Below are positions 21,400 to 31,612 of a stretch of DNA of 64,000 bases, piece by piece. Under the pieces are notes generated by a model. That model saw only the letters and a program-made list of their open reading frames with translations. It had not been told where the DNA came from and made no database searches. Source of the stretch: Ramazzottius varieornatus. Its lineage: Eukaryota > Tardigrada > Eutardigrada > Parachela > Ramazzottiidae. Positions within the stretch are counted from its first letter, which is position 1; the number at the start of each line of letters is the position of its first letter. Location of the stretch: positions 1,420,278 to 1,484,277 of the forward strand of contig BDGG01000004.1 of the NCBI GenBank assembly GCA_001949185.1, read 5' to 3'. The position numbers were made by a program, and so were the translations under genes.

Positions 21400-24300
21400 T
21401 TAAAACAGTTTACAATAATTCCGCCGAAGATTATCTACATTTTCACCTTTCAGTTCACATTCTCGAAGAAACGCACCAAACGACTGACAAAGACACGAAC
21501 GCCGTGGACAATCACATAAGTCTACGAGGCATGCTCGCCAGTAGGGACTCGGGTCCACCAGTCGTCTGCAGTTCCTTGTAGCTGTGCTTTTAAATATACT
21601 ACACTCCCGTATTATCCGCAGGCTCTTCCTCAGTGGAGAGTTTGGACAGGGTAGGTTACGAGTGGCCCGAGAACGGGGCTGCAGTTGTTGAGGCAGTTCA
21701 GTGTCGACGATGGCGCATCTTGAAGTGTCGCCCTTCTTGCCAACTAGCCACGACGTGGCGAACTCGGCAACGTCTTCCGTAATTTTTTTGGTTTCCTTCA
21801 GCGCGAAGTCATCTGTGGAGTTCCCATCTATAAAGCAAATCGAGAATTATTACCCGCTGTGGTACACAGGAACTGCAAGAATCCCGTTTTCATATTCATA
21901 CTCACTGTAGTTGCCGCATAATCCACAAACTGCAAAAACCCCATTCGTCATGCAAGGTGACGAACTAGCTCTTAAGACTTTGTGTGTTGTACCTTGATTT
22001 CGGTACTGCCAGGGCATCGTTATCTCCACGAAGCTATCGCCATCCCACACGACCTTCATCCCAAGCGCAGTTCTGACCTGTGGATAGAAAGGCAAACTCT
22101 GGCTAGAGGTACGCAGCACCAGGTGGCGCTGTCCGAGCCCGAGACCGCGGTGAATCTCTCTGCAGAATTTCTGCGTGGTTTCTATTAAAGATGATTGAGA
22201 CCTTACTTACGATGATATTGTACCCTGTAGTTACGATGTTAACTGCCCCGAGATTGAAGTAAGGCAACTTTACTTCCTTTCTGTCAACCCTAACGCGAAG
22301 TTTCTGCAGAAGAACAATCTGCAGGTTCTCAGCAAAGATGGCCACAGATTTGGTCCACGTGAAATGAGAAGACCGCCGAGCATTGTTACGCAGCTGAACT
22401 TCGAATCTTTTGTGCTTTCTTGAGTTGCAGTCCTCCACTGCAATGTATTTGCAGCGACCTACGGAACCGAAAGTAATGTACAGGTGGAGAGGGTTCCTCG
22501 GTGAGCAGAACTCGTACCTTGAAAACTGAAGCTCTTTCCGTCGAAGGACTTGTAATGTGGATCCCCATAGACGGTACAAGTCGCCGTTTTCGGAACACAG
22601 ATTGAGCAGCAGAGAGACTGGTCCTTGTACTCCACTTCGTCAGGCTTACACTGAATCGTTGAGCAGGTCTGTACAGTGCACTTCACATGTCCGTTCTCGC
22701 ATTTGCACTGGGCACAAGGTTCATCCGCGATGTTCCACGTCTGTCCATTCTACAATACTAGAGAGGTTATGCGAAGGCGGAGGAAAGAATTATTGCTGTG
22801 AAATCCTGGAACATAGGGACCGCGAATCGTTTCCGGTGGAGGTCTTCGCGATTCAGAGAACAATGAGTATGTTGTACCTGGTATGTGGCTTCTTCGGTTT
22901 CACAGTACAAGAGCGCATTACTTTGGCATCTCGGACAACATTCTCCCGCTCTTCTTTGCTGGAAATCCGTCGGACACAGCAGCACTGGATTAACGGAACT
23001 ATTTGGTATATCCGTCAGAGACTTGACTTATTGAGTAAAAATTTCTGCAAATTGTTCTTACCTGGACAAACGCTTCTTTTGCAAAGAACCGTAGATGCCT
23101 GTACGAACGAGATTTGTATATTGGCACGGGCAACTGGCACAACCGGAAAAGGCTTTGCCGGAACGAACGAATGGTTAATAATTTTCGACTACGCCATTCT
23201 GTGACGTTACCTGCATACAGACGCAGGTGGTACATTGATCGACGTTATACTGCTGATCCGGCTTCAACACTTTCAGCCCAATCATGCATTTGTTCTTGAT
23301 GGACACCTGAAGAGCGCGAATTGTGAACAGGTCTCAGACTTTTCTTTTCATCAAATAACACCGCCAGTGAAAGAAGCGCTCACTATCTTCCGAAATCCAT
23401 CGCACTTCGGACAACACGGATTGGCGGGGTCGTAAATATAGTTGCTCACCGAGCAGGCCAGCACAGGGCACGCTACATAACAAAAACATGCTCATACTGA
23501 TACCAGGAAGTACAAGAAAGGGGGCGAGAAAGGAAAAGGCTGAGACTTCAGGCTTACCATTTTTATCACAGATCAAGCTTCCATTCTACAAGTGAAACTG
23601 TGTTACAGCGTTTCCTTACAAAAACTGTAATACGCATAGTTAGTCATCAGTCCAATCTCACCTCGCACCGACAGGTCACACAGGGATCGGACGTAATAGG
23701 AACGACGTCGCCTTCGGCATAGGCTTTGCCGTTTGCGTAGCAGCCTTGAAGAATTGATAAGTGTAGTAGTTCCATGTTAACATGATTGAAAACGTCATGA
23801 GTGTTTTGGCGGATAGAGTAGCTTTCTACCTTTGCATACAGCACAGCACTGGTCTTTCACGGGAACTGGGTTGCTGCAGGTCGCATAGCAGACAGTCTTG
23901 ACCGTTTTGGTGATTATGCCGTCGTTGCACTGGTACGACGCGCAAGGGTCCACGGGAGATTCCCATTTCTCGCCAGAGGAAAATGTCTGATTGTTCATCT
24001 GGCATCCTTTGCAGCGGTTACAACACCTGTCTTCATCCTCAGTGTCATATAGGTGGAAATAGCATTTTCCGGCTGCTGGATGCGGACATTTCCGCCTTTC
24101 ACACGTAATTTTATAGTTCTGCAAAAGGAAAAAGTCTGATTAGATTTTTTCAGTTGGAAAATCGACCACGCACAACCAATGTAACGGACAGGCCATCAAT
24201 CAATCAAGTTCATAGTTGGATCTTCGAGAGAGACTTTTCGTTCGTATGGTGTTCGAATGATAGGTTAATCACGGACTGCACGCATCCACACTGGGAGAGC

Positions 24301-25920
24301 CACGTGCGAAATATGTTCGAAGCTCTTAATTATAGGGCGTATGAAATCGTCCACCAGAACATATGTGTTGTGGGAAGAGATAGATAATCCCTGCTCGACA
24401 ACAGGAAGCAGGGTGTGGATAGGACACACAACAGCTCAACGAGTATATTTTATTCCACCAGTATAATATACTGGCGCTGTCCATGTGCACGCTCATCAAA
24501 TTAAGCTGGTCTGTTTACAAAGAAAGCCCATTCTTCGGTAGAACAAGGTGAATGATAATGGAGATTCACAGAGTAAACACAAGGACAAGAAAGCCGAAAA
24601 GAATTCTAGTCCATAAATTGTTTCGACCAGTTTGCCGAAGGGATTATGACTGAGAGACACTTTCGTACCATCTCCAGAGGCCAATCACTTCCTTGTGACT
24701 ACATAGTATCTGTCGAATGGTTCTTCTTTGGCTTGAGAGTTTTCAATGGAACTTTAATAATTATTGTCGCAAATTTCAACCAGATGTCCATCACATTTCC
24801 TAACGTTGATTTTCTTCCCCTTTTGCACGAGTTTACATCGAGCACATGCCAATGTCATATCATATGACAATCGCCCACATGCTCGTGTTATTCTTAGCCA
24901 CGAGCAGGACAGCAGGTTAATTGCTGTAGATTGCAGTCGCGGTTTGCTGCAGTTGATCTGAGGTCGCGAGCCTTTCGTAGTTGCAACCGCATCACATTAT
25001 CTAGATTGTTTGTTTAATGATAAGGTGGCATACCTTGGGCAATCCATCGCATATTGGGTTACAATTTTCGTCATCAGAATAAACGAAACCGGGCAAAACT
25101 GAGATACAAATTCAGACTCACGAAGGCAGTGAAACTGTCTGCCGGTCTGCGGACCGAACTGCAGACTGGCAAATCCCTTCGGCCAAAGCGAGTTGCTACC
25201 GTGTACGCAGCTAGAGAAAAGGAATGAGACGCTTAATAGCGAGTAATTAACTTGGAACAATGCTGCTATTGTCAACATGTAGACATTAGTGCACTGACAG
25301 CGATTCATCCTCGTCGTGTGTGATGTCTCTGATATAGTCGTGCTGATAATGGTACTTAATTTGTCGTCGATAAATGGATAACTCAATAAGTTTCGAGTGA
25401 GTTAATGGGAAAGTGCTTCGTTCTCTGGTCAAGAGTTCTTGGGATCCCAACAGGTCGTTCAAATTCGGAAGATTATATTTTCTTACCACACACTTGCAGG
25501 TTATGCAGGGCGTCGTAATATCGGGGATTTCGATGTCGGCGCCCTCTTCTTGGCAATATGCCGGTTCACCTGCAAATACATGGAGATACAAAGTTTAAAG
25601 CCGATTAACATGACAATCCGTCTAATGATATCGAGAACAGAAGCTCTACTTTATGTGAAAGGACATGCTGCGAAACATGTCCGACACGGTGAGCGACAAG
25701 GCAACGAGGCGGAAGATAGGCGCCAGAAATCGCTTGACAACTCTTTATGGCGGCCCGATGGCGCCATCCTCCGCCGATTATATTAACCTGCCCCATTGAT
25801 ATTACCTTGTAAAAATTGTCCGGATGCTCTTGTCATGACCCCAATACAGAACATTAATAACAGGACGCCGCTCCAACGGGGAAGTGAGTCCTTGATGCAC
25901 CAACGCCAATGAACAATCAT
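21400..25920 (-). CDS. BMPER: BMPER / crossveinless-2: secreted BMP-binding protein with VWC domains and a VWD domain, 14 exons
   Basis: Minus-strand exons: 25920-25806, 25569-25487, 24118-23830, 23744-23662, 23585-23558, 23472-23384, 23306-23211, 23098-23062, 22984-22878, 22749-22518, 22458-22211, 22077-21993, 21929-21906 and 21827-21400; about 647 residues, all in phase. Exon 1 encodes a signal peptide (WSGVLLLMFCIGVMTRASG). Five von Willebrand C domains follow, each with the C-x2-C-x-C and CC-x2-C signatures (for example PCITCKCVN, PCVTCRCENG, QCTTCVCM, PCAQCKCENG). Then comes the VWD domain with CTVYGDPHYKSFDG, whose GDPH is the known self-cleavage site of this family, FTWTKSV, MKVVWDGDSFVEI, and VCGLCGNYNGN. 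A C8-type cysteine region ends the protein. BMPER/Cv-2 binds BMPs and tunes their signalling outside the cell. The C-terminal TIL domain of known BMPERs is not found. Three exons are only 24, 28 and 37 nt. Confidence 0.93.
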
Positions 25921-27293
25921 CTTGCGGACTCATAGCAATCGGTCAAAAATCCCTCATCATTCCAGTGGTTCTTCGCGCTCGTACGATACATTGGTCAAAG
26001 CATTCTGCGTTCCAGACCAACTAGAAAAAACTTAAGGGAAAAAACATTCGGGCTCTTCGAAAAGTCGTTGACAACTGCGTTGAGCTTCAAGTGGCGGTCC
26101 CCAGAACCTTTAGTTAGCAGAACAGAAAGGCGCAATGTGTGAAATACGACCGAGACGCATCTTGGGCAAGAGCAGGTGAAGATTATTTTACGTCCAAAGT
26201 ATCAAAGTTTACACAGTCACCGTGAGATATTGATTTCAGTGAGTATGTGAGAAATAACTAGGTCTCGTTTTTGCACAGAACCATTGGAAAGTAAAGATAA
26301 TAAGAAGAGCAACTGATGGAAGGTGTAAATAACCTTCAAGTGCACCTTACATCTGCCTGTCTTTCTGGATGGACGCTAAGTATGCCACGCCTATCTTTCC
26401 TGCCTTATCGCCCAGACATGCGTATAACATAACTTCCAAGGTATCGTGTGCGGTTTCGGCCAAAGACTTAGGAGCTTCTCTACAGCAAGAGCGCGAAGTA
26501 AACCCTTCTGCTTTCCGGAGTATCAGCTTGGTTATACTTATACCGTAGGTTCGCTTTCGAGCAGGAGGACCCCGGCGTCGATAAGGACCTTTCAAAAGAG
26601 ACACTTTTGTTTATTGCTTAAGCAGAAGTCTTGGTCTATGCTCCCGGCAGCTTGATCTAAGACTTCCCAGACATAGGCAGTAAAGGCTTCCATCTAGGAG
26701 CCGCCTTTGGTGGAAAAGAAAACACTTGAAGGCTATCTTCCAAGACAAATACCCCAGGTAAGGAACTTCAAACAACCTTATCGCGTACAGCGACAATACA
26801 CATCATAGTTGTGCTTAATCCGTACCGTTTCTTGTCGAAAGCTGTCCGAGTTCCATTGCGGGAATAGTACAGACAACTTGTGATTCGGCGGACTCTCCGG
26901 GTGAGCGTTCCTTGTACGACCAAAAGCTTGATGCAACTTGCACAGGTGAGGTGTTTTTTACACGATTTCCCACCCACACCGTCTAGGATATTGAAGGAAA
27001 ACCCCAAAACCGGAATAAGTCACGCGTTGACAGGACTCTCCATTTTTAACTTCCCTCAGCGTACGTATCGGATGTGACTAATGTCAATAGATATTCTGGG
27101 ACCGGAAATCTCCGTTCAGGGTAGAAGTAGGATCAAGCCAAATACGAGGTCCGCACTCACAGGTTATAGCAAAAAACTGTTCTCAAAAATCACACGGTCA
27201 AGTGGCTCACTTACTAGCCCAGTGAGCTGCTATAAGCAGGTAAAATAGAAAGGACAATCTAAATCTTTCGACTCAAAGGTCTGCACTACTGAA
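25921..27293. other. Region between BMPER and KGD4
   Basis: It should contain the BMPER promoter and 5' UTR, and the KGD4 3' UTR. Open frames around 26347-26655 on both strands show no family resemblance and no splice context that rescues them. Nothing else is recognised. Confidence 0.4.
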
Positions 27294-27625
27294 TCATGCA
27301 CCTGGTTTCTGAGTCGGTTTACCCACAGGAGGAGCATCCTTCAGGACACCACCGGTATTGATTGCATTTATTTCGTCCTGTTCCATTTGCCTCCGGCGAT
27401 ATCTTGCGGGGACTTCCTCCAACTTTACTGCTTCTCTCGGGGAACTGTTGGTCGAACTTGTTCGTTGGTTGGGAGCTGAACCTACGAGCAAAAACAGGAA
27501 GGTAAGGGACAGTTGAAACGGGCGTGGAGCGCGTAAGGAACGTCAAGCTCACCTGACGACTGCTGTGAAGATTCAGCATGTTCTTTTCCATACCGGAATC
27601 TTATCATGGGGATACGGGGCTTCAT
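27294..27625 (-). CDS. KGD4: KGD4/MRPS36: 2-oxoglutarate dehydrogenase complex adaptor subunit
   Basis: Minus-strand exons: 27625-27553 and 27481-27294, at least 86 residues. The N-terminus MKPRIPMIRFRYGK matches the VKPHTPLIRFPDR region of human MRPS36, and the C-terminus EEVPARYRRRQMEQDEINAINTGG matches its LPQKYRRKLVSQEEMEFIQRGG. This short, mostly disordered mitochondrial protein ties the E3 subunit to the E1-E2 core of the oxoglutarate dehydrogenase complex; it was once listed as a mitoribosomal protein. The first exon here begins with ATG immediately after a good acceptor (TTACTCTTACAG), so either the start codon sits at the exon edge or a short upstream coding exon is missing. It is divergent from WDR91, with 971 bp between starts. 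Confidence 0.82.
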
Positions 27626-28596
27626 CTGTAAGAGTAAAACACAATATGGTGACGAGTGTTGCCACAGAGGGATTTTTCCCGACTTCGGGCCAGTCTGTAT
27701 ATCGCATAGTACGTATAGTACGTATGTCATGTCAATCACTGAGGCCTACCGAGGAGGCTTTCGAAGCTAACCAGGCCATTCGTACTTCGGCTGGTGGTTC
27801 TGCAACTTCCAAGAGTTTTCTGCTGGTGATGCGAGGTCCTTGTTCGATTGCGGACTACAAAGCAAAACGCTGTCAGCATGGGGACAGTCTCACGGACTCG
27901 GCTGACGAACCGACGTGACCGCCCATCCGCACCAGGGAGTCTGAGACTGAGTTAACATGCATATACCTGTGCTACTTCGCCCAGATACATAACGGCGATG
28001 ATGTTCGAGAAAAGCAAACTCACGGACCCACCTGTACAGGTTGTTCCAACGCCAGAAACGACAAGCGCATACGCCTGATGACAGCTCCCATATATTTCAC
28101 TGGGATCGTGAAGACGGCAGCTTACAAAGCCTCGTCGTCCAGTTCGCTCCGTGCTTCAGATTCCGTGGACTTCTTGAAAGCTCCGACAAGCTCTGTGCCT
28201 CTTCAGCAGAGCATCGCCAATTCAGATATCGACCGGAAGCATCAATAATTGACAACAAAGTTGATAAGGAAGAATACGACGATCGTTTATAAGGATGAAA
28301 GCGTGTGACATGATAATCAGCATCTTCTAATAAATCAATAATCAATCAGACTCATAACGGGTACACTGGGCAACAACTGCATCCATATGACATAATAACA
28401 ATAATATACAGTGTGTCAGACGAGACTGTCTCTTTCGCGGCTTGGCCGTTTCAGAGAGTGGCCGTTTTTCGCTTGTTTTCTTCTTCCGCACTGTAATCTG
28501 TTAGTTCCGATGTCCGCTTGCTTCCGCCATGATTCTGTTTCCCCATCATTGACTCAGTGTTTCTAGATTCAGACGCGGTGTAAAGCAGGAACAGTT
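27626..28596. other. Divergent promoter region of KGD4 and WDR91
   Basis: Intergenic, probably carrying both promoters and a possible 5' exon of KGD4. The repeated unit tagtacgta occurs at about 27707-27724. No other structure is supported. Confidence 0.4.
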
Positions 28597-31500
28597 ATGG
28601 CACGAAGCCTGGCTTCTGATCCTTTCCATCTCGCAGAGTGGATTGCCGACTACTTGGCCGAGAGGGGGTATGCAGCTACTCTCCGAGCGTTCCGCAGTGA
28701 TGTCAGAAATGACCGAACAATGACGGTAAGTCCTGCCTTCCTTGCCCCCTCAAAACCGTCAGGTCTCAGCTTAACATGTGAGTTAGAGATGTGGTAGACG
28801 AAGGCGAGCTTCCAGGTTCCAATCTCGGTAAAACACTCGCAGCCAGAACGAATTTCCGTTCATGCAGTTTATTATCTTACAGGTGGAAAATTTCGTCGAT
28901 TATATTAATCACTGCATAAACACCCTCAATTTCCAAGGGCTGATCGACATCTGGCAAGAAATGGATAAGAGGTAAGATGGTAGATCAACTTCTTGGTGTG
29001 GTACGGTATATCAGCCCAAGACTATGCTCTTTCCAGGCTTTTCTCTCGCCTACAACCGGAGTATTCCAAGAGTGCAAATGTGCTCGAGAACAGGCTTCTG
29101 AAACTCTTACTGGTCACTGCTGTACAGAAGAACAACATTAAGAAGGCCCAAGAATGCTTAGAGTTCATGGCGAACTCTCCTCGATTAAGCGCTGATACGG
29201 AACTCACCGAATGGTTCCGTAAGAACTTTCTCCGTCAAGAATATAAGACAAAAGCCTACGGCCACGGCAGAACTTCGAGTTGTCTCTTGCAGGAATTCCA
29301 TACATCAAAAGTCCGGAAAACGATCCCCTAACGGCAAAGTAAAGAAAGCAGTGTCAGTTTTACAGTCGGTTAATCAGGTTAATCAGGATTTGGTTGCAGG
29401 TATTGCAGCAAGTTTTGGCAGGACACTTTGTCCGTATCCCTGTACAACTTCACTAGTGCTGTGTTCAACACGTCCTTCAGCAACCTGCAGAATCAGAGTG
29501 AGCACCTTATCTTACGTACCAGTACCACAACAGCATACTTCCACAGTTCGCAGTTAAGATTATCTGATCGTTCCTTCGTAGAAGCTAAAGCTGCTTGCAG
29601 ACCGGAAGTAGTAATGAGCCCTTCACTTCGCACCAAGCCGCGTAAGCTGGAGAACACTTTCGGGCAAAGCAGGTAACATTCTCTTCGCACTGGTCTCGAA
29701 ACTTTTTGACTCGCTGTAGGCAGTTGTCTGCGTGTTCTTTCAGTGGTCCAAGACAGCTTCCGGTAACAGCACTTCGCCAAAAGTTCCACAAAGCCATGGC
29801 TGAGATGGTCCAGTCGCATCGGTCGATGCCCGATGTTGGATCCGAACCACGACAACCCGCTGCCGCTCTTCCTTCCGAAATAGTCAAACCGAATGGCGTG
29901 CCTTCTCCGCAGACATCGCCCCTCGTACAAAGACTTCAGACCAACATTCGTCGTCCTCCACGACAACATAGCAGTATGTCCGAGTCGAGTGCCCTACCTC
30001 CTCCGCCCCTAGCCCGGCCTGGCTCGTCACATAGTCTTTCTAGTCCTCGGGGTTCGCGCCGTTCGGTGGAGAAAGACATTAGAGAAGTCGACCCGAATGT
30101 TTGGATCAACACGAGGTTGCTTCCTGCTGACTCGAAAGACTACCTCATTCACCTTGTCTGCGAAGAAAGTCTCGGTAATCATGAAGCGGAAGTTGTAGAA
30201 TGCAAGTTTTCTCCCTGTGGCTTGAAAGTCGCAAGCTTCGATAAGAAGGGCTGCATGAAGATCTGGAAAGGAGCTCCTCCTGTCGTCAAGCTCATTTCGA
30301 CATGCACATTCCCGTCGCGGCTTACTTGTCTTGCTTGGATTCCCAAGAAGGACACTGACATGGTGAGAGCGGTTTTCCTCTATAGATTCCGTCTTTCTAC
30401 GCTTTGAATTAAGGAAGGTAACTGGGTAAGCCCGTTCCGCTTTTTATATCCGGTGTGTTTTCAGATGGTCGTGGGGGATGACAACGGCACCGTTAGGCTG
30501 TTGGAAGATGCTAGCGCAACATGCATTATGGAAGTGAACGTGGGACGAGAAATAACCACGTTGGCTGTCAGTCCAGATGGGGCCAGCCCTTACATTGTCT
30601 GCGGGACCAGCGGAACGGCGGATTCACATAGTACGTGCATTCCGGCAGACCGATGTCTTTTAACTGATGATAGTCAACCACAGTACAACGTTCCGTAATT
30701 AGTCCACGAAGCAAGACTTTAACCGTAATGTCTTACTTGTAATGTTGCAGACGGCATCTTCGTGATTGACCTGGCAACATTTACCATCAGAAGCGAAGTT
30801 CGACATGTCTCGCGTCTAACAGCGTCGTACTTCCACCCGACAAAGTCGCTTCTCCTGTTCGGCTTTGACACCGGCGAAGTTTGCGAATACAGTAAAACTG
30901 ATATGCTTGTTTTTCCCAGTGAACCTCAAATTTCTATCCCCAGGAATTCAATGGTGTTGTGCTTTATAGATGCGAAGTTTCAAAAGCTCAGCGAGAAGCT
31001 GCCTGTCCATTCATTGGCGGTCTTTCAACTGGAGTATTTATGGAATGAGGCGTACTGCCTGTCCGCTGGAGAAGATAATAAGGTAGAAATTGATACTTCT
31101 CCGGCAAATCGTTCATCGCGATCGTACTTCGGATGGCTTCTGACACTGTATCGCTTTTGCAGCTAATCATCTCGCATCTTGCGACAGGAGGGGTTAAAGT
31201 GGCTGAATTGCATCTCGATCTAGACTTCTCTTCAGCGTGGTCAAGCCACCGGATTTTCACTACCAGTAAGGAAGGTAACCTGGCACTTGTTCGGAGCAAT
31301 AAGAGTGCGAAGGTCATCAAGGCAAGTATATTCTGTGAAATTATAACCTTATGAGACGTTCAGATATGATATGGACAGGAAAAGAAACGTGACAAATTAA
31401 TATAGTACGACAATAAATGGTTCATGAATATTTCATAGTCTTATGGATATTTTTTCTAGTTGAAGGGAGATTTGTCTTCGTGCTTGCATTTCGGGACAAG

Positions 31501-31612
31501 GGATGTTCCTGTTACGTCGCTGGACTGGATCACTACGTCGGACAAGAGCACCGGCTTGCTGGCTTATGCTGACGGGAAAATCCACTGGTTCCGCCTGCTT
31601 CATTTGGAGTGA
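28597..31612 (+). CDS. WDR91: WD repeat-containing protein 91 (endosomal PI3P regulator), 12 exons
   Basis: Exons: 28597-28725, 28883-28971, 29037-29218, 29293-29338, 29400-29497, 29582-29672, 29720-30362, 30465-30630, 30751-30891, 30970-31082, 31163-31321 and 31460-31612, about 669 residues (human 747). The N-terminal helical part matches WDR91 at DYLAERGYAATLRAF, DIWQEMDKRLFSRL and KFWQDTLSVSLYNF. A basic, Ser/Pro-rich linker (residues ~240-320) precedes WD40 repeats (VECKFSPCGLKVASFDKKGCMKIW, VVGDDNGTVRLLED, CLSAGEDNK). The end, VPVTSLDW…DGKIHWFRLL, fits the family C-terminus. WDR91 binds Rab7 and the Beclin-1 complex with WDR81 to lower PI3P during early-to-late endosome conversion. The intron after exon 11 starts GCAAGT, a classic GC-AG intron. 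The exon 9-10 junction is the least certain. Confidence 0.87.

Noticed and set aside
23062-23200. A longer BMPER exon reading the GCASCPCQ-like frame
   Set aside because: The 37-nt exon 23062-23098 restores the C-x4-C VWC pattern and phase; the longer reading lacks the right cysteines and needs an exon without an acceptor.
25100-25212. Cysteine-containing minus-strand segment (CVHGSNSLWPKGF…FHCL) considered as an extra BMPER exon
   Set aside because: BMPER exons 2 and 3 join directly in phase and reproduce the VWC1 spacing exactly; this segment would break that domain.
26347-26655. Open frames on both strands between BMPER and KGD4
   Set aside because: No family match, no coherent splice structure, and equal length on both strands.
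28797-28850. GGTTCCAATCTCGG, resembling a tRNA T arm, in WDR91 intron 1
   Set aside because: No acceptor, D or anticodon arm can be folded upstream of it.
29493-29969. 158-codon minus-strand frame
   Set aside because: Antisense shadow of WDR91 exons 6-7, which carry a family-matching sense frame.
30892-30943. 52-nt intron in WDR91 ending at CCCCAG
   Set aside because: It gives an early stop; the acceptor at 30968-30969 keeps frame and the WD-repeat pattern.
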